Source: Nitrospira sp. (GTDB taxonomy: Bacteria; Nitrospirota; Nitrospiria; Nitrospirales; Nitrospiraceae). Taken from it: 64,000 nt of DNA. The first letter of the stretch is position 1. Each line of letters begins with the position of its first letter. This document shows positions 1 to 13,586 of this stretch, piece after piece. The position numbers and the translations under genes are program-made. The DNA is taken from contig BQWY01000001.1 of NCBI GenBank assembly GCA_036984305.1, positions 2,005,501 to 2,069,500 of the forward strand, read 5' to 3'. The notes below the pieces were generated by a model. The model was not told the origin of the DNA, searched no databases, and was given only the letters and a program-made list of their open reading frames with translations.

Positions 1-1
1 C

Positions 2-376
2 GCCGGGTCTCGTGTGCGCCTCGTTCTGGTCGTCTGCGTGACGGCGCTGCTCGTCGGCCTCTGGGCGAGCAACCCCTCCGCCGAGCACTATCAACGGTAC
101 CTGGAACAGCAACTGGCGGCGCGTGCGTCCACGATCGACCCAAGCATCGGCGGTGAGGAGCGGCGGCGGCTCGAGATGATGATTGCGGTCAAGGGACGGC
201 GATTGATGACGGCCGTGGTTCATGATCACACACGACGCTATACAGTGGGTATGGCCAGTCTCTACGTGTCAGATCTTCCCGACGTTCATCTCACCACGCT
301 CGGATTCGCCACGATCTTTGTTCCCGTGAGCGGTCACGAACGTGGAATTCTGGTTCTCGGCCGCCTGCTCTTTTAG
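2..376 (+). CDS. Small secreted or membrane-anchored protein, DUF4359-like (5' end may be cut)
   Basis: The first possible start is GTG at 14, giving 120 aa, but the frame is open back to the window edge, so the true start may lie upstream. Residues 2-17 form a hydrophobic segment (LVLVVCVTALLVGLWA) that looks like a signal peptide or anchor. It is followed by the N-P-S-x-E-x-Y stretch and a C-terminal part containing YTVGMASLYVSD and LGFATIFVPV. This order resembles small DUF4359-type proteins (a hydrophobic start, then NPS-x-E-x-Y, then a Y-x-x-GLFS-like strand). The assignment is from memory of the family pattern, and no biochemical role is known. The gene stands alone before the nrdJ promoter region. 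Confidence 0.55.
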   Translation, partial: AGSRVRLVLVVCVTALLVGLWASNPSAEHYQRYLEQQLAARASTIDPSIGGEERRRLEMMIAVKGRRLMTAVVHDHTRRYTVGMASLYVSDLPDVHLTTLGFATIFVPVSGHERGILVLGRLLF

Positions 377-436
377 GCCTACCGACACGATTCCGTAGAG
401 ACGCAAGACTTCGATGGATATTTCTATGGGCATTTC

Positions 437-445
437 TGTGGATAA
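437..445 (-). promoter_or_regulatory. Perfect DnaA box upstream of nrdJ
   Basis: The plus strand reads TGTGGATAA, the reverse complement of the consensus DnaA box TTATCCACA. It lies about 100 bp upstream of the putative nrdJ -35 element. Two weaker look-alikes (ending in TCCACA and TTCACA) follow at about 490-520. DnaA boxes are known upstream of E. coli nrdAB; a similar role here is inference. Confidence 0.5.
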
Positions 446-526
446 ATGGCGCCTCTTTTCGCGCTAGATCGCTCAGTACGGCCCTTTGGCAGAATCCACA
501 GCCTATCCCTCCTCTTCACAGGTAAA

Positions 527-542
527 ACACAATATTTAGTGT
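527..542 (+). promoter_or_regulatory. NrdR box 1
   Basis: ACACAATATTTAGTGT matches the NrdR consensus (ACACWATATATWGTGT) at all but one position. It overlaps the start of the -35 hexamer of the putative nrdJ promoter. NrdR is the ATP/dATP-sensing repressor of bacterial ribonucleotide reductase genes. A second box follows after a 16-bp gap. Confidence 0.85.
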
Positions 543-570
543 TGACAAAAAATCATGATACCTATATGTA
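542..570 (+). promoter_or_regulatory. Putative sigma70 promoter of nrdJ
   Basis: A perfect -35 TTGACA (542-547) is followed by a 17-bp spacer and a -10-like TATGTA (565-570). The -35 touches NrdR box 1 and the -10 lies inside NrdR box 2, so NrdR bound to both boxes would cover the promoter. The predicted leader to the GTG start is about 115 nt. Confidence 0.7.
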
Positions 571-574
571 GGTG
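559..574 (+). promoter_or_regulatory. NrdR box 2 (degenerate)
   Basis: The 16-mer with core CTATATGTAG is a weaker version of the NrdR box. Its centre lies 32 bp, about three helical turns, from that of box 1. This is the spacing normally seen for paired NrdR boxes, which supports both. Confidence 0.7.
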
Positions 575-693
575 CCAACAAACTTTGTGGCCCGGAACCC
601 ACAAAGCCACGTTTCGAACCTGGGCGCCCTTTTTCTACCCTTCATTACAATCCAACCTTCACCGCAACGGGTGACCTCGAAGGAGGAGAGACC

Positions 694-3600
694 GTGAGAA
701 TTGAACGTCGATTCACCAGGCGAGGAGAGGGTCCTTACAGCCGCATTCAGTTCGTGAAACGCTCATCCGAGATTCGTAATCCGGATGGATCGGTCGTGTT
801 CAAGGTCGAGGACCTCCAAGTCCCTGACACGTGGACGCAGCTCGCCATCGACATTCTGGCGCAGAAGTATTTTCGGAAGGCCGGCGTGCCCCAGATTGAT
901 GCCGAGGGCCAGGCGCAGACGGATAAGGACGGTAAGCCTCTATTCGGTCCGGAGCGAGACGCCCGTCAGGTCTTTGAACGACTGGCCGGATGTTGGGCGT
1001 CGTGGGGCAAGCGGTATGGGTACTTCAAGGGCGACGATGATGCTACGGCGTTCCACGACGAGCTGTGTTACATGCTGGCCAAACAGATGGCGGCGCCGAA
1101 TTCCCCTCAATGGTTCAATACCGGTCTTCACTACGCTTATGGCCTCTCCGGGCCCGCGCAGGGCCACTATTATGTCGATCCGGACAGCCGAGAGGTCGTC
1201 AAAGCCACCAATGCCTTCGAGCACCCGCAACCCCATGCGTGTCAACCTTATGAGGCGCTGATATCTACGCCCAATGGACCGATTGCCATTGGCGACATTG
1301 TGACGCAACGGCTAATCGGTCTCACCGTGTTCGATGGCACCCGAGATGGGGCGGGTATCACACAAGTAGAAGCGGTTCAGGACAACGGCGTGAAGCCCGT
1401 CTTCCGGATTATGCTCAAGAACGGCGCCAGTGTCGATGCGACGGGCGATCACCTCGTGTGGGCCAAAGCGCAGCGACGAACCCGCGGGGCGTGGGCCCGC
1501 GTGGATTCGCTAGCGCCGGGGATGCGACTCGAGCTCTCGACGGTTACCCATGTCGAGAGTCGCCGCGACGAACGGGCCGAAGATGAGGCGGCGCTCGTGG
1601 GATGGCTACATGGTGATGGGTTTGTCGGCCAATATCAGCAGGGCACGAATCAAAGCCTTACCATGGAGTTCATGACGATCGACAAGGAGGAATTCCAGTT
1701 CGTGCTCGATCGGGTGCAGCGGGTGTTCCCAGAGGCGCACTTCCACGTCCGGACAGTCGAGACGCAGAATGCTGAGCTGGATGTGCGGCGCATCCGCCTC
1801 TATGGCGAACCCCTTCGTGCCTTCGTCGAAAAGTACGATCTGCTCCGCGGTCCGAAGCAAGAATTGGCAATCGGCGCCGCACTCTCTCGGTCCGGCCGTG
1901 AAGTGTGGGCGGCTTACTTGCGCGCCCTGTTTCAGGCCGACGGGACCGTGAGGCTGCGCTCGCGGCAATCCCGAACGTCCGACATTGTGCTCACGACAGT
2001 GTCGGGGCAACTGGCTCGCGAGGTCCAGGCTCTCTTGCTCAACGTGGGTATTTACTCCCGCGTTCAACGTGGTGTGGAGACCCGTGAGAACCGGCGAGTG
2101 CCGTACGTTGTTTCCATCGGCTATGCCCAGGCACGAGACCGTTTCCGCGAGATAATCGGCTTCGTGTCCGGCGACAAGCGTCGCAAACTCGATCAAGCCT
2201 GTTCAGACCGCTTCCCCGGAAAGGAATTGCCTGCTTTACGGGAAGAGACGATCGTTCGCATCGAGGCATTGGGTCCCATGCCCGTGTATGACATTCAAAC
2301 CTCCAGCGGTCAGTACCTGTCGAACAACGTCGTTGTGCACAATTGCTTTATCCAATCCGTCGACGACGACCTCGTGAACGGCAACGGCATCATGGATTTG
2401 TGGATTCGTGAAGCGCGGCTGTTCAAGTATGGATCCGGGACAGGGACAAATTTTTCTCGCCTGCGTGGCGACGCCGAGCCCCTGTCGGGGGGGGGGAAGT
2501 CGTCCGGGCTCATGTCATTTCTCAAAATCGGAGACCGTGCGGCCGGAGCCATCAAGTCCGGTGGAACGACACGGCGCGCCGCGAAGATGGTCTGTCTCGA
2601 TTTGGACCACCCCGACATCGAGGAATTCATCGACTGGAAGGTGGTGGAAGAGCAAAAAGTGGCCGCCATGGTCACAGGGTCCAAGATCTGCGCCGATCGG
2701 CTCAATGCCGTCTTGAGGGCCTGCCACGTCACGGATAACGCCGGGCAAACCCGTGTGGATCTCGATGCGGCCACGAACACCGGATTACGGGATGCCGTCA
2801 AGGCGGCACGGCGTGCGTGCGTTCCCGAGGCCTACATTCAACGCATGTTTGCCTATGCACGTGAAGGGTTCACCCACTTTGCCTTTCATGAGTACGACAC
2901 GAATTGGGATGGCAAAGCCTATCAGACCGTATCGGGTCAGAACTCCAATAACAGCATCCGCATTCCCAATCGCTTTTTCGACGCGCTGGCGCAAGACGGA
3001 GACTGGCACTTAACGCGGCGCACCGATGGGAAGGTGGTGAAGACGGTCAAGGCCCGCAAATTGTGGGACCAGATCGCGTGGGCGGCCTGGATCTGCGCGG
3101 ATCCCGGGACCCAATACGACACCACGATTAACGAGTGGCATACCTGTCCGGCTGACGGACGCATCAACGCCTCGAATCCCTGCTCGGAATACATGTTCCT
3201 GGACGATACGGCCTGCAACCTGGCGTCTCTCAATCTCGGGACATTCTTTACGGGCGCCGGGGAGTTCGAACTTGACGATTTTCGGCATGCCGTTCGTCTG
3301 TGGACCGTTGTGCTTGAAATCAGTGTGCTCATGGCGTCGTTCCCCAGCCGCGCGATCGCCGAAAAGAGCTACGAGTTTCGAACGCTGGGTTTGGGCTATG
3401 CCAATCTCGGCAGCGTGCTCATGCGGCAGGGGATCCCGTACGATTCGCCGAAGGCCTTGGCCATTTGCGGGGCGATCACGGCGATCATGACGGGAGAATC
3501 GTATGCGACCAGCGCCGAAATGGCCGCCTCGCTGGGTGCCTTCCCCGGTTATGCGAAAAACCGGGACCACATGCTACGGGTCATCCGCAACCATCGACGT

Positions 3601-5352
3601 GCAGCGTATGGATCGCCTGAAGCCGAATACGAAGACCTCACGGTTACGCCGATGGGGATTCACGCGGAACATTGTCCACCCGATTTACTTCTGGCGGCCC
3701 GGCGTGCGTGGGATCGCGCGCTGGAATTGGGTATGGCCTATGGCTACCGGAATGCCCAGGTGTCTGTGATCGCACCCACCGGCACGATCGGGTTGGTCAT
3801 GGATTGCGATACGACCGGGATCGAGCCTGATTTTGCGCTGGTCAAGTTCAAGAAGCTGGCCGGCGGTGGGTACTTCAAAATTATCAATCAAAGCGTCCCG
3901 CAAGCCTTGCGGACACTCGGGTATACGGAGCAGCAGATTCAAGACATCTCGGTCTATTGCACCGGACACAAGACGTTGGACGGAGCGCCGTTCATCAATC
4001 ACCAGACTTTGACCGCCAAGGGGTTCGACGCCCTCGCCCTGGAACGATTGGAAAACTCGCTCGGTCAAGCGTTCGACATTCAATTTGCCTTCAACAAATG
4101 GACGTTGGGCGAGGAATTTTGTCGCGAACGGCTTGGCCTGTCCGAGGAACAGTTGGCGGATTCGAAATTGAATCTCCTGAAAACCCTTGGATTCCGACAG
4201 GAGGAGATCGTCTCTGCGAATGACTATTGCTGCGGCACCATGACCGTGGAAGGGGCGCCGCACCTCAAGTCGGAACACCTGCCTGTGTTCGACTGCGCCA
4301 ACCGGTGCGGGCGAATCGGTCAACGCTATATCCCGGTCGATGCCCATATTCGTATGATGGCGGCAGCCCAACCGTTCATCAGCGGCGCCATCAGCAAGAC
4401 GATCAACATGCCGGGCGATGCCACCGTCGAAGACGTGAAAGATGCCTATCTGATGGCCTGGAAGCTCATGATCAAGGCGGTGGCCTTGTACCGCGACGGG
4501 TCGAAGCTCAGTCAGCCGTTGAATGCCTCGCATGATTTGGATGCGGTGGCCGAGACCAAGGCCGATGTGCTGGCGGCGGCAGAGAAGGCGGCGGAGCGCG
4601 TGCTGGTTCGTTACCGGTACCTTGGAAAGCGTCGGCCGCTCCCGACGAGGCGAAGCGGGTATACGCAGAAAGCGATCGTCGGTGGGCACAAACTGTATCT
4701 GCGAACCGGCGAGTATTCGGACGGCACGCTCGGGGAGATCTTTCTCGACATGCACAAGGAGGGCGCCGCGTTTCGAAGCCTCATGAATTGCTTTGCCATC
4801 GCGATCTCGCTGGGACTTCAGCACGGCGTGCCGCTGGAAGAATACGTCGAGGCCTTCGTCTTTACCCGATTCGAGCCGAATGGGCCGGTCAAACTGAACG
4901 ACCGCATCAAGATGTCCACGTCGATCATCGACTACATCTTCCGCGAACTGGCGGTCACATATCTCGAACGCTACGATCTCGCGCAGGTGGTGTCGGACGA
5001 TCTGCGTATGGATTCGATGAAGAAAGACGAACAGGATCCGGAATGCATGGCGGAGGAGGCGGACCCGGAGTTCCTCGCGTCCTCCACCTCGGTGCGGCCG
5101 GAATATTTCCCAGAGCGGCACGGGGTGATCGGACGAGCCAAGTCGAATGGGAATGGAAACGGCAACGGAAACGGCAGCGTGACCCACAAGGTCGAGGTGA
5201 CGCGCGAGACGCTGACCATGACGGCGGTGCAGGTTGCTCGGCAGCAGGGGTACGAAGGCGACCCGTGCCAGGAGTGCAAGCAGTTCAAGATGGTCAGAAA
5301 CGGCACCTGTTTAAAGTGCGAGAATTGCGGCGCCACGAGCGGGTGTTCCTAA
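694..5352 (+). CDS. nrdJ: Adenosylcobalamin-dependent (class II) ribonucleoside-diphosphate reductase, intein-containing
   Basis: It reduces ribonucleotides to deoxyribonucleotides using B12 as radical source. The precursor is 1552 aa; removing the 368-aa intein leaves 1184 aa. After the intein come the reductase barrel motifs [17 protein letters not shown] and NPCSE (N828, C830, E832 of the precursor), which carry the active-site Asn, Cys and Glu. A TSCPD-type domain follows at about 1330-1430, then an Asn/Gly-repeat linker (about 1484-1495) and a Cys-rich tail (CQEC, CLKCENC) likely to pass electrons from thioredoxin. The GTG start at 694 is preceded by a strong AAGGAGGAG ribosome site. Regulation by NrdR is indicated by the two upstream boxes. 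The class II assignment rests on sequence similarity and the lack of a neighbouring small subunit. Confidence 0.95.
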   Translation: MRIERRFTRRGEGPYSRIQFVKRSSEIRNPDGSVVFKVEDLQVPDTWTQLAIDILAQKYFRKAGVPQIDAEGQAQTDKDGKPLFGPERDARQVFERLAGCWASWGKRYGYFKGDDDATAFHDELCYMLAKQMAAPNSPQWFNTGLHYAYGLSGPAQGHYYVDPDSREVVKATNAFEHPQPHACQPYEALISTPNGPIAIGDIVTQRLIGLTVFDGTRDGAGITQVEAVQDNGVKPVFRIMLKNGASVDATGDHLVWAKAQRRTRGAWARVDSLAPGMRLELSTVTHVESRRDERAEDEAALVGWLHGDGFVGQYQQGTNQSLTMEFMTIDKEEFQFVLDRVQRVFPEAHFHVRTVETQNAELDVRRIRLYGEPLRAFVEKYDLLRGPKQELAIGAALSRSGREVWAAYLRALFQADGTVRLRSRQSRTSDIVLTTVSGQLAREVQALLLNVGIYSRVQRGVETRENRRVPYVVSIGYAQARDRFREIIGFVSGDKRRKLDQACSDRFPGKELPALREETIVRIEALGPMPVYDIQTSSGQYLSNNVVVHNCFIQSVDDDLVNGNGIMDLWIREARLFKYGSGTGTNFSRLRGDAEPLSGGGKSSGLMSFLKIGDRAAGAIKSGGTTRRAAKMVCLDLDHPDIEEFIDWKVVEEQKVAAMVTGSKICADRLNAVLRACHVTDNAGQTRVDLDAATNTGLRDAVKAARRACVPEAYIQRMFAYAREGFTHFAFHEYDTNWDGKAYQTVSGQNSNNSIRIPNRFFDALAQDGDWHLTRRTDGKVVKTVKARKLWDQIAWAAWICADPGTQYDTTINEWHTCPADGRINASNPCSEYMFLDDTACNLASLNLGTFFTGAGEFELDDFRHAVRLWTVVLEISVLMASFPSRAIAEKSYEFRTLGLGYANLGSVLMRQGIPYDSPKALAICGAITAIMTGESYATSAEMAASLGAFPGYAKNRDHMLRVIRNHRRAAYGSPEAEYEDLTVTPMGIHAEHCPPDLLLAARRAWDRALELGMAYGYRNAQVSVIAPTGTIGLVMDCDTTGIEPDFALVKFKKLAGGGYFKIINQSVPQALRTLGYTEQQIQDISVYCTGHKTLDGAPFINHQTLTAKGFDALALERLENSLGQAFDIQFAFNKWTLGEEFCRERLGLSEEQLADSKLNLLKTLGFRQEEIVSANDYCCGTMTVEGAPHLKSEHLPVFDCANRCGRIGQRYIPVDAHIRMMAAAQPFISGAISKTINMPGDATVEDVKDAYLMAWKLMIKAVALYRDGSKLSQPLNASHDLDAVAETKADVLAAAEKAAERVLVRYRYLGKRRPLPTRRSGYTQKAIVGGHKLYLRTGEYSDGTLGEIFLDMHKEGAAFRSLMNCFAIAISLGLQHGVPLEEYVEAFVFTRFEPNGPVKLNDRIKMSTSIIDYIFRELAVTYLERYDLAQVVSDDLRMDSMKKDEQDPECMAEEADPEFLASSTSVRPEYFPERHGVIGRAKSNGNGNGNGNGSVTHKVEVTRETLTMTAVQVARQQGYEGDPCQECKQFKMVRNGTCLKCENCGATSGCS
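1240..2343 (+). mobile_element. LAGLIDADG intein within nrdJ
   Basis: This in-frame 368-residue insertion interrupts the reductase between HPQPHA and CFIQSVDDD. It begins with Cys183 (CQPYEALIS) and ends with VVVHN at 549-550, followed by extein Cys551. These are the Cys1, His-Asn and Cys+1 residues needed for protein splicing. Two LAGLIDADG-type homing endonuclease motifs are visible ([13 protein letters not shown], 300-312; [13 protein letters not shown], 406-418). Both keep an acidic residue before the Gly, so the endonuclease may be active. The +1 Cys belongs to the conserved HACFI stretch and is probably one of the redox-active cysteines, so the enzyme needs splicing to work. Confidence 0.95.
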
Positions 5353-5393
5353 CGGTAAACCTGAATCTCATTATACTGAGTGAGGAATTTATA

Positions 5394-5588
5394 ATGGGAA
5401 TCAGAGAAAGTGTGTACCCCGGCTCAGGGTGTGGCAGGCCAATTTTGAAATGGGACAACGTTGCAAATAAGATTACGGAGACGGCAGGCTCTGTCACGAT
5501 GAAATCCGGCCACACTGCGGTCTTTTGTCCACATTGCAAGAGCTGGAAGGTTTTCGGGCAACTTAATCCTTTAAGTCTCGGTTGCTAG
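5394..5588 (+). CDS. 64-aa cysteine-containing protein, possible small zinc ribbon
   Basis: ATG at 5394 follows a GAGGA ribosome site and lies 41 nt after the nrdJ stop. The product has PGSGCGRP near the N-terminus, FCPHCKSW further on and a C-terminal Cys, a possible incomplete zinc-ribbon arrangement. Its stop is one base before the GTG of the cupin gene, so the two are probably translated together. No family is recognised. Coding status is supported by spacing and ribosome site, not by a confident homolog. Confidence 0.6.
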   Translation: MGIRESVYPGSGCGRPILKWDNVANKITETAGSVTMKSGHTAVFCPHCKSWKVFGQLNPLSLGC

Positions 5589-5589
5589 C

Positions 5590-5877
5590 GTGGCCTTTGT
5601 CACAATAAACCGTCTAGTCGTTGAGGGCAGTTGGCATAGCCGCGGCTTCTCGTGTGCCGTTTGGGTTGATCCTCCGGGGCAAGTGTGGGAGGATTACGTC
5701 CACTCGACCGATGAACTGGTGATGCTCATTGAAGGAACGCTTGAGTTCGCAATCGAGGGGCGCGTTTCTAGACCCGAGATCGGTCAGGAAGTATGCATTC
5801 CGGCTGGGATTCGTCATTCGGTCCGTAACGTCGGGGGAACCACCGCTCGGTGGCTCTACGGCTATAAATATACATAA
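5590..5877 (+). CDS. Small single-domain cupin protein
   Basis: The 95-aa product is one cupin fold: WEDYVHSTDELVMLIEGTLEFAIEG carries the first motif with H, E and a Gly turn, and PEIGQEVCIPAGIRHSVRN carries the second motif with PAG-x-x-H. The His and Glu residues typical of metal-binding cupins are present. The GTG start is one base after the stop of the 64-aa gene, which suggests translational coupling. The substrate cannot be told; small cupins of this type bind metal or small ligands. Confidence 0.85.
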   Translation: MAFVTINRLVVEGSWHSRGFSCAVWVDPPGQVWEDYVHSTDELVMLIEGTLEFAIEGRVSRPEIGQEVCIPAGIRHSVRNVGGTTARWLYGYKYT

Positions 5878-5891
5878 GTGGAGCATATTCG

Positions 5892-6302
5892 ATGCCGACA
5901 GCGAGACAATTGGTTGTGGCCGGTCAGAGCAAGCCTGGATTCCTGGCTCAGGTCGTGGCCGTTCTGGCCGAAGCCAAAGTAAATATCAAAGCCTTTTCTG
6001 CTCCTGAGGTGATCGGGAAAGGACATCTGCGGATACTGGTTTCCGATCTCGACAAGGCCAAAGCGGCCCTGCGTAGCGCCAAGATCAAGTTTAGAGATGA
6101 GACCGCACTGGTCCTGAGTTTGGAAAACCGGCCCGGCGCCCTTTCCGACGTGGCGGGGGTACTGAGAAAGGCCAGGATCAACATTAAATGCGGCTATTGC
6201 ACTCCCTCCCGGGAAGGCAGTCGTGCGATCGTCGTGCTGACCGTATCGAATACGGTAAAGGCCCTGACACTCCTCCGAGGGCAGTCTTTGGACGAATTCT
6301 AA
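5892..6302 (+). CDS. Tandem ACT-domain protein
   Basis: The 136-aa protein consists of two ACT folds, at about 5-65 (QLVVAGQSKPGFLAQVVAVLAEAKVNIKAF) and 70-130 (LVLSLENRPGALSDVAGVLRKARINIKCGY). The second shows the classic N-R-P-G-x-L turn. ACT domains bind amino acids or similar ligands and usually regulate enzymes or transcription. With no enzyme domain attached, this is a stand-alone sensor of unknown partner. It starts 14 nt after the cupin stop. Confidence 0.85.
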   Translation: MPTARQLVVAGQSKPGFLAQVVAVLAEAKVNIKAFSAPEVIGKGHLRILVSDLDKAKAALRSAKIKFRDETALVLSLENRPGALSDVAGVLRKARINIKCGYCTPSREGSRAIVVLTVSNTVKALTLLRGQSLDEF

Positions 6303-6327
6303 ACGGTTTCCTCAGTAAGCCCCATCC

Positions 6328-7026
6328 GTGGTGCCGAAACTACCCGGTACGCCATCCTTTCTGTGTGAAGCATTCTCATCACGGCCGGTCACAGTATGCC
6401 TCATACTCGGCCTTCTAGTCCTGGACGGGTGTGGAACCTCTCGCCCGCAGAAAGTCACTCACCCGCCGGGCTATCCGATTGGTTTTGTCGAGCAGGGTAT
6501 GGCCTCTTGGTACGGGCCAGGATTCCATGGAAATCAGACCGCCAGCGGAGAGATCTACGACATGAACCAACTGACTGCGGCGCACCAGACGCTTCCGCTT
6601 GGGTCGATCGCAGTCGTGCGTTCCCTGACCAATGGTCGTACGGTCACGGTTCGGATCAACGATCGGGGGCCTTTTGCCAGGGGCAGGGTGCTGGACCTAT
6701 CCTTTGCTGGAGCTAGAGCATTGGAGATGGTGGGGGTGGGAACGGATAAGGTCGAATTGCGTGTTGTAGCCTTTCGCGGGAGGGAAGGGGCTCTTCGGGT
6801 CCAGGTCGGGTCCTTTTCAGAACTCGATCGGGCGAGGGCCATGCTCGTCCAGCTCGAAATCTCCCATTACAATGCCCGAATCGTCCGCTCGAACGGAGCA
6901 GGCGGCGCACTGTATCGAGTACAAGTGGGCTATTATCAGACCGAAGAGCAGGCCCAAGCAGCCGCTCGGAGCCTGGGCAAGCTGTTTCGAATCGATCCCT
7001 TAATTGTCAGGGAGGACGGTCTATAA
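6328..7026 (+). CDS. rlpA: RlpA-family septal ring lytic transglycosylase lipoprotein
   Basis: Of 232 aa, residues about 18-36 are a signal sequence ending in LLVLDGC, an imperfect lipobox with Asp at -2. A double-psi beta-barrel follows at about 55-140: GMASWYGPGFHG, TAAHQTLPLGS and RINDRGPF. The His and Asp in the last two motifs correspond to RlpA catalytic residues. A SPOR domain occupies about 152-230 (ALRVQVGSFSELDRARAML, YRVQVGYY), which in this family targets glycan strands without stem peptides at the septum. The GTG at 6328 is the first start in frame; a later start nearer the signal sequence is possible. Confidence 0.88.
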   Translation: MVPKLPGTPSFLCEAFSSRPVTVCLILGLLVLDGCGTSRPQKVTHPPGYPIGFVEQGMASWYGPGFHGNQTASGEIYDMNQLTAAHQTLPLGSIAVVRSLTNGRTVTVRINDRGPFARGRVLDLSFAGARALEMVGVGTDKVELRVVAFRGREGALRVQVGSFSELDRARAMLVQLEISHYNARIVRSNGAGGALYRVQVGYYQTEEQAQAAARSLGKLFRIDPLIVREDGL

Positions 7027-7331
7027 CCGCGGAATGTCATGTCATTTGGCCGTACAACAGGCCGATAGACTGAGCCTAAGCTATTGAAAATAATAGTAGA
7101 TATTCATCTACAGGGAAAGGCTTATTATCTTGATGCAGACGACCCGCTATGGTAGAAATTTAGCTGTCTAAACACCTATGGGCCCAGAACCCGACCCAGG
7201 CACTCCTCTCTTCGGATCAACCCGCATACGGGCGGTAGCGACTCTAGCCGGCTCCTCATACCAAACGACTTGCAGCACAAAGGTGGCAGACTGAGGCTAC
7301 CCCTCTATCCCTGGAGGCAGGGAGAATCCCG
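7027..7331. other. Intergenic, 305 bp, no gene seen
   Basis: It holds a small perfect inverted repeat GTAGAT-ATTC-ATCTAC at 7096-7111. It also holds an 18-bp AT-rich string at 7078-7095 that recurs with one mismatch at 49924-49941. A GGAGGCAGGGAG ribosome site serves the next gene. No convincing promoter or RNA gene was seen. Confidence 0.6.
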
Positions 7332-8630
7332 ATGACGGACATTCTGGTCCTTTTGTTCCTCATTTTTCTGTCTGCCGTTATTTCTGCGGCGGAAATCGGC
7401 TTCTTCGCGGTCAGCGAAACGCGACTTCGAGCCCTGGCCGAGGGAGGCAGCAAGCGCGCGGCCATGGCCCATCGGCTTCGGCAGAATCCCCAGCGGCTTC
7501 TCTCTACCATCATGATCGGGGATAACCTGGTTACGGCCCTCGTGCCCTCGTATACCACCCTCTTAATCCTGCAATTAATCGAGTCCCAGGCCCTCGGGGG
7601 CTGGATTCAGGGTGTCGCCGAGGCCCTGGCCGTCGGCCTGGGCGCCTTGACGTTTGTGCTGATGATCTTTGGGGACGTTGTCCCAAAGACCTTGGCGGCG
7701 AAATACGCCGAACATGTCGCGCTGACCATGTCGTATCCGGTGCACTGGATTCAGCAAGCGCTCAAACCCTTGTTGTTCGTGCTCGAACCGATTATCGATC
7801 GGGCGACCGGGGGGAAGGGCTTGACCGTTCCCTTCGTCACGGAGGAAGAACTCAAGATCATGCTGGACGTCGGCAGCAAGTCGGGCATGATCGAGAGCCA
7901 TGAAGCTCGAATGATCAATCGCGTGTTTCAGCTCAACGACCTGACGGCCGAGCATGCCATGACGCCCCGGCAATTCGTCTTCTCGCTCGATGCCAATTTA
8001 CGGCTCGCAGAGGCACAAGAGCATCTGTTCCGCTCGAAGTATTCGCGTATTCCGGTAGTAGACGGTTCCCTCGATAACGTCATCGGTATCCTCTATAAGA
8101 ACCGTGCGTTAACTGAGCTGTCGAAAAGGAATTCGCAGATCCGGCTCCGGGATATCGCGCAGCCTCCACTGTTCGTTCCGACAAGAAAAACCGCCGACGA
8201 ACTGATGAAGCAATTCCAGCAGGAAAAGCGGCATATGGCGGTGGTGGTCAACGAGTTTGGGGGGGTCGTCGGGCTCGTCACCCTCGAGGATATTCTGGAG
8301 GAGGTCGTAGGAGATATTTTAGACGAGACCGATCAGAGCGAAGAGCTCATCAAACGCCTCGGAAAGAACCAACTGATCGTGCATGGCCGCACCGAGGTTC
8401 GGCGCATCAACGAGTTTTTGAAATTGGACCTGGATGAAGAAGCTAATACGATCAGCGGGTTGATCCAAGAGGAGTTGGGCCGTATCCCGGCCGTCGGCGA
8501 GGAGATCCTCTTGAAGGATTGTCGACTGATCGTGCAGGAAGCCGACCAACGCTCCATCAAGCGCGTCCAGATTCTGAAGGAAGAAAAAAGTACTCCGGCC
8601 GCTGAGCCCGTCAATGTGCAGGCGAGCTAG
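7332..8630 (+). CDS. CNNM/CorC-family membrane protein (DUF21, CBS pair, CorC_HlyC)
   Basis: The 432-aa protein has an N-terminal DUF21 transmembrane domain (about 1-185, starting ILVLLFLIFLSAVISAAEIGFFAVSETRL). A pair of CBS domains follows at about 195-315 (AMTPRQFVFSLDANLRLAEA; VVVNEFGGVVGLVTLEDILEEVVGDI), and then a CorC_HlyC domain at about 335-415. Members of this family (CorB/CorC, YfjD, CNNM) are linked to Mg2+ or Co2+ transport, with the CBS pair sensing Mg-ATP. The old name hemolysin C is misleading. It is monocistronic and convergent with ligA. Confidence 0.93.
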   Translation: MTDILVLLFLIFLSAVISAAEIGFFAVSETRLRALAEGGSKRAAMAHRLRQNPQRLLSTIMIGDNLVTALVPSYTTLLILQLIESQALGGWIQGVAEALAVGLGALTFVLMIFGDVVPKTLAAKYAEHVALTMSYPVHWIQQALKPLLFVLEPIIDRATGGKGLTVPFVTEEELKIMLDVGSKSGMIESHEARMINRVFQLNDLTAEHAMTPRQFVFSLDANLRLAEAQEHLFRSKYSRIPVVDGSLDNVIGILYKNRALTELSKRNSQIRLRDIAQPPLFVPTRKTADELMKQFQQEKRHMAVVVNEFGGVVGLVTLEDILEEVVGDILDETDQSEELIKRLGKNQLIVHGRTEVRRINEFLKLDLDEEANTISGLIQEELGRIPAVGEEILLKDCRLIVQEADQRSIKRVQILKEEKSTPAAEPVNVQAS

Positions 8631-8683
8631 AGTCGAGTTGAGGTGCGAATCTCCTATGCGCAGGCTGGAAGTCTGGGCAGGAG

Positions 8684-12629
<3,946 letters not shown>

Positions 12630-12633
<4 letters not shown>

Positions 12634-13586
12634 TGATGTGACGGGCGATCGGGATGCAGTGGGTCGTCGCTATCGAAGAAAAAATCGCCGAGCCCGCGCG
12701 GCAAGGTTTGGCCGCCCAACGCACGTTGGCGCCGCCGTGCCTGCGCCTCTAGGTCCAAGGCTTCCTCGCCCAAAACCTTGACCAAGGCCTCTCGCCATGC
12801 GTCATCTTTGGCAAGGGGGTGGGCCGGGTCCTGAGCCAGCCGTTTCAGTGCGTACTGTAACAGATGAATGCCGTCCCGAACTGAGTACTCGAGATTCAGT
12901 TGGTGGGCTTGCTGGAGGAACTCGACCGTGAGCGCCAAAAGGTCCTCCGAGCCGAATGGAAGATGGTACCGAAGGATCGCGAGTTCGTCGTCACGGCGTG
13001 GGAACCCGACACTCAGTGTCGGTTGCAACCGTGAGAGAATGTAGTCCGGTACTTCGTACGTCGAGGCGTCCTCGTTCATCGTCACACAGCAACGAAAGTC
13101 CGCGTGGGCCTCGACCATGATCCCGGCTACGATCGATTCGATGCAGCGGCGATGGTCGAGCAGCGACGCCAGGGACGCCCAGCTCTTCTCGTTCATGCGG
13201 TTTCCCTCGTCCAAGACGCAGACGCCGCCGACCAGCATTGCGGTCACGAGCGGGGAGGCGTGATAGGCGATTGTGCCCGACTCGGCCAACACCGGGGTCA
13301 CCAGAAGGTCTTCCGGTCGCGTATCAGCCGTACATTGGAACACATAGACCGGCTGTTTACGATCGCGCGCGGCGCTCATGGCGAGGGTCGTCTTTCCGAT
13401 CCCCGGCGGTCCTGTGACGCGGGGAGAGAGAGGCAGATCTTGGGGATCGACGACCAGCCAGCAAGCCAGGAGCTGTTTCAGAATTTCTCGATTGCCGATC
13501 CAGTCCTGCGTGCGCGCCATCGGTTGGGCCAGGTGGAGGACTACGCCATCGATTTGGTGAGTTCTGTGGCTTGAGGGGGCGGTCAT
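12630..13586 (-). CDS. MoxR-family AAA+ ATPase
   Basis: The 318-aa product has Walker [10 protein letters not shown] (about 59-67), Walker [12 protein letters not shown] (about 121-131), and the sensor-1 stretch [10 protein letters not shown] followed by [13 protein letters not shown]. The DEGNRM form of Walker B and the overall order place it in the MoxR/CbbQ/NorQ/GvpN group. These are hexameric chaperone-like ATPases that remodel or insert cofactors into a partner coded next door. It is first in a three-gene minus-strand unit with the 640-aa protein and ligA, and diverges from the LysM-trpE unit. Confidence 0.9.

Noticed and set aside
3685-5187. 500-aa minus-strand ORF antisense to nrdJ
   Set aside because: It lies wholly inside the well-supported reductase reading frame. 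It has no recognisable domain and fits the usual open shadow frame of a GC-rich gene.
4788-5393. Plus-strand ORF overlapping the end of nrdJ
   Set aside because: It is a shadow frame of the reductase tail; only its last 64 codons, from ATG 5394, form an independent gene.
7231-7242. GGCGGTAGCGAC, resembling the ops/JUMPstart element
   Set aside because: Two mismatches to the element, far from any polysaccharide gene and upstream of a CNNM gene, so probably coincidence.
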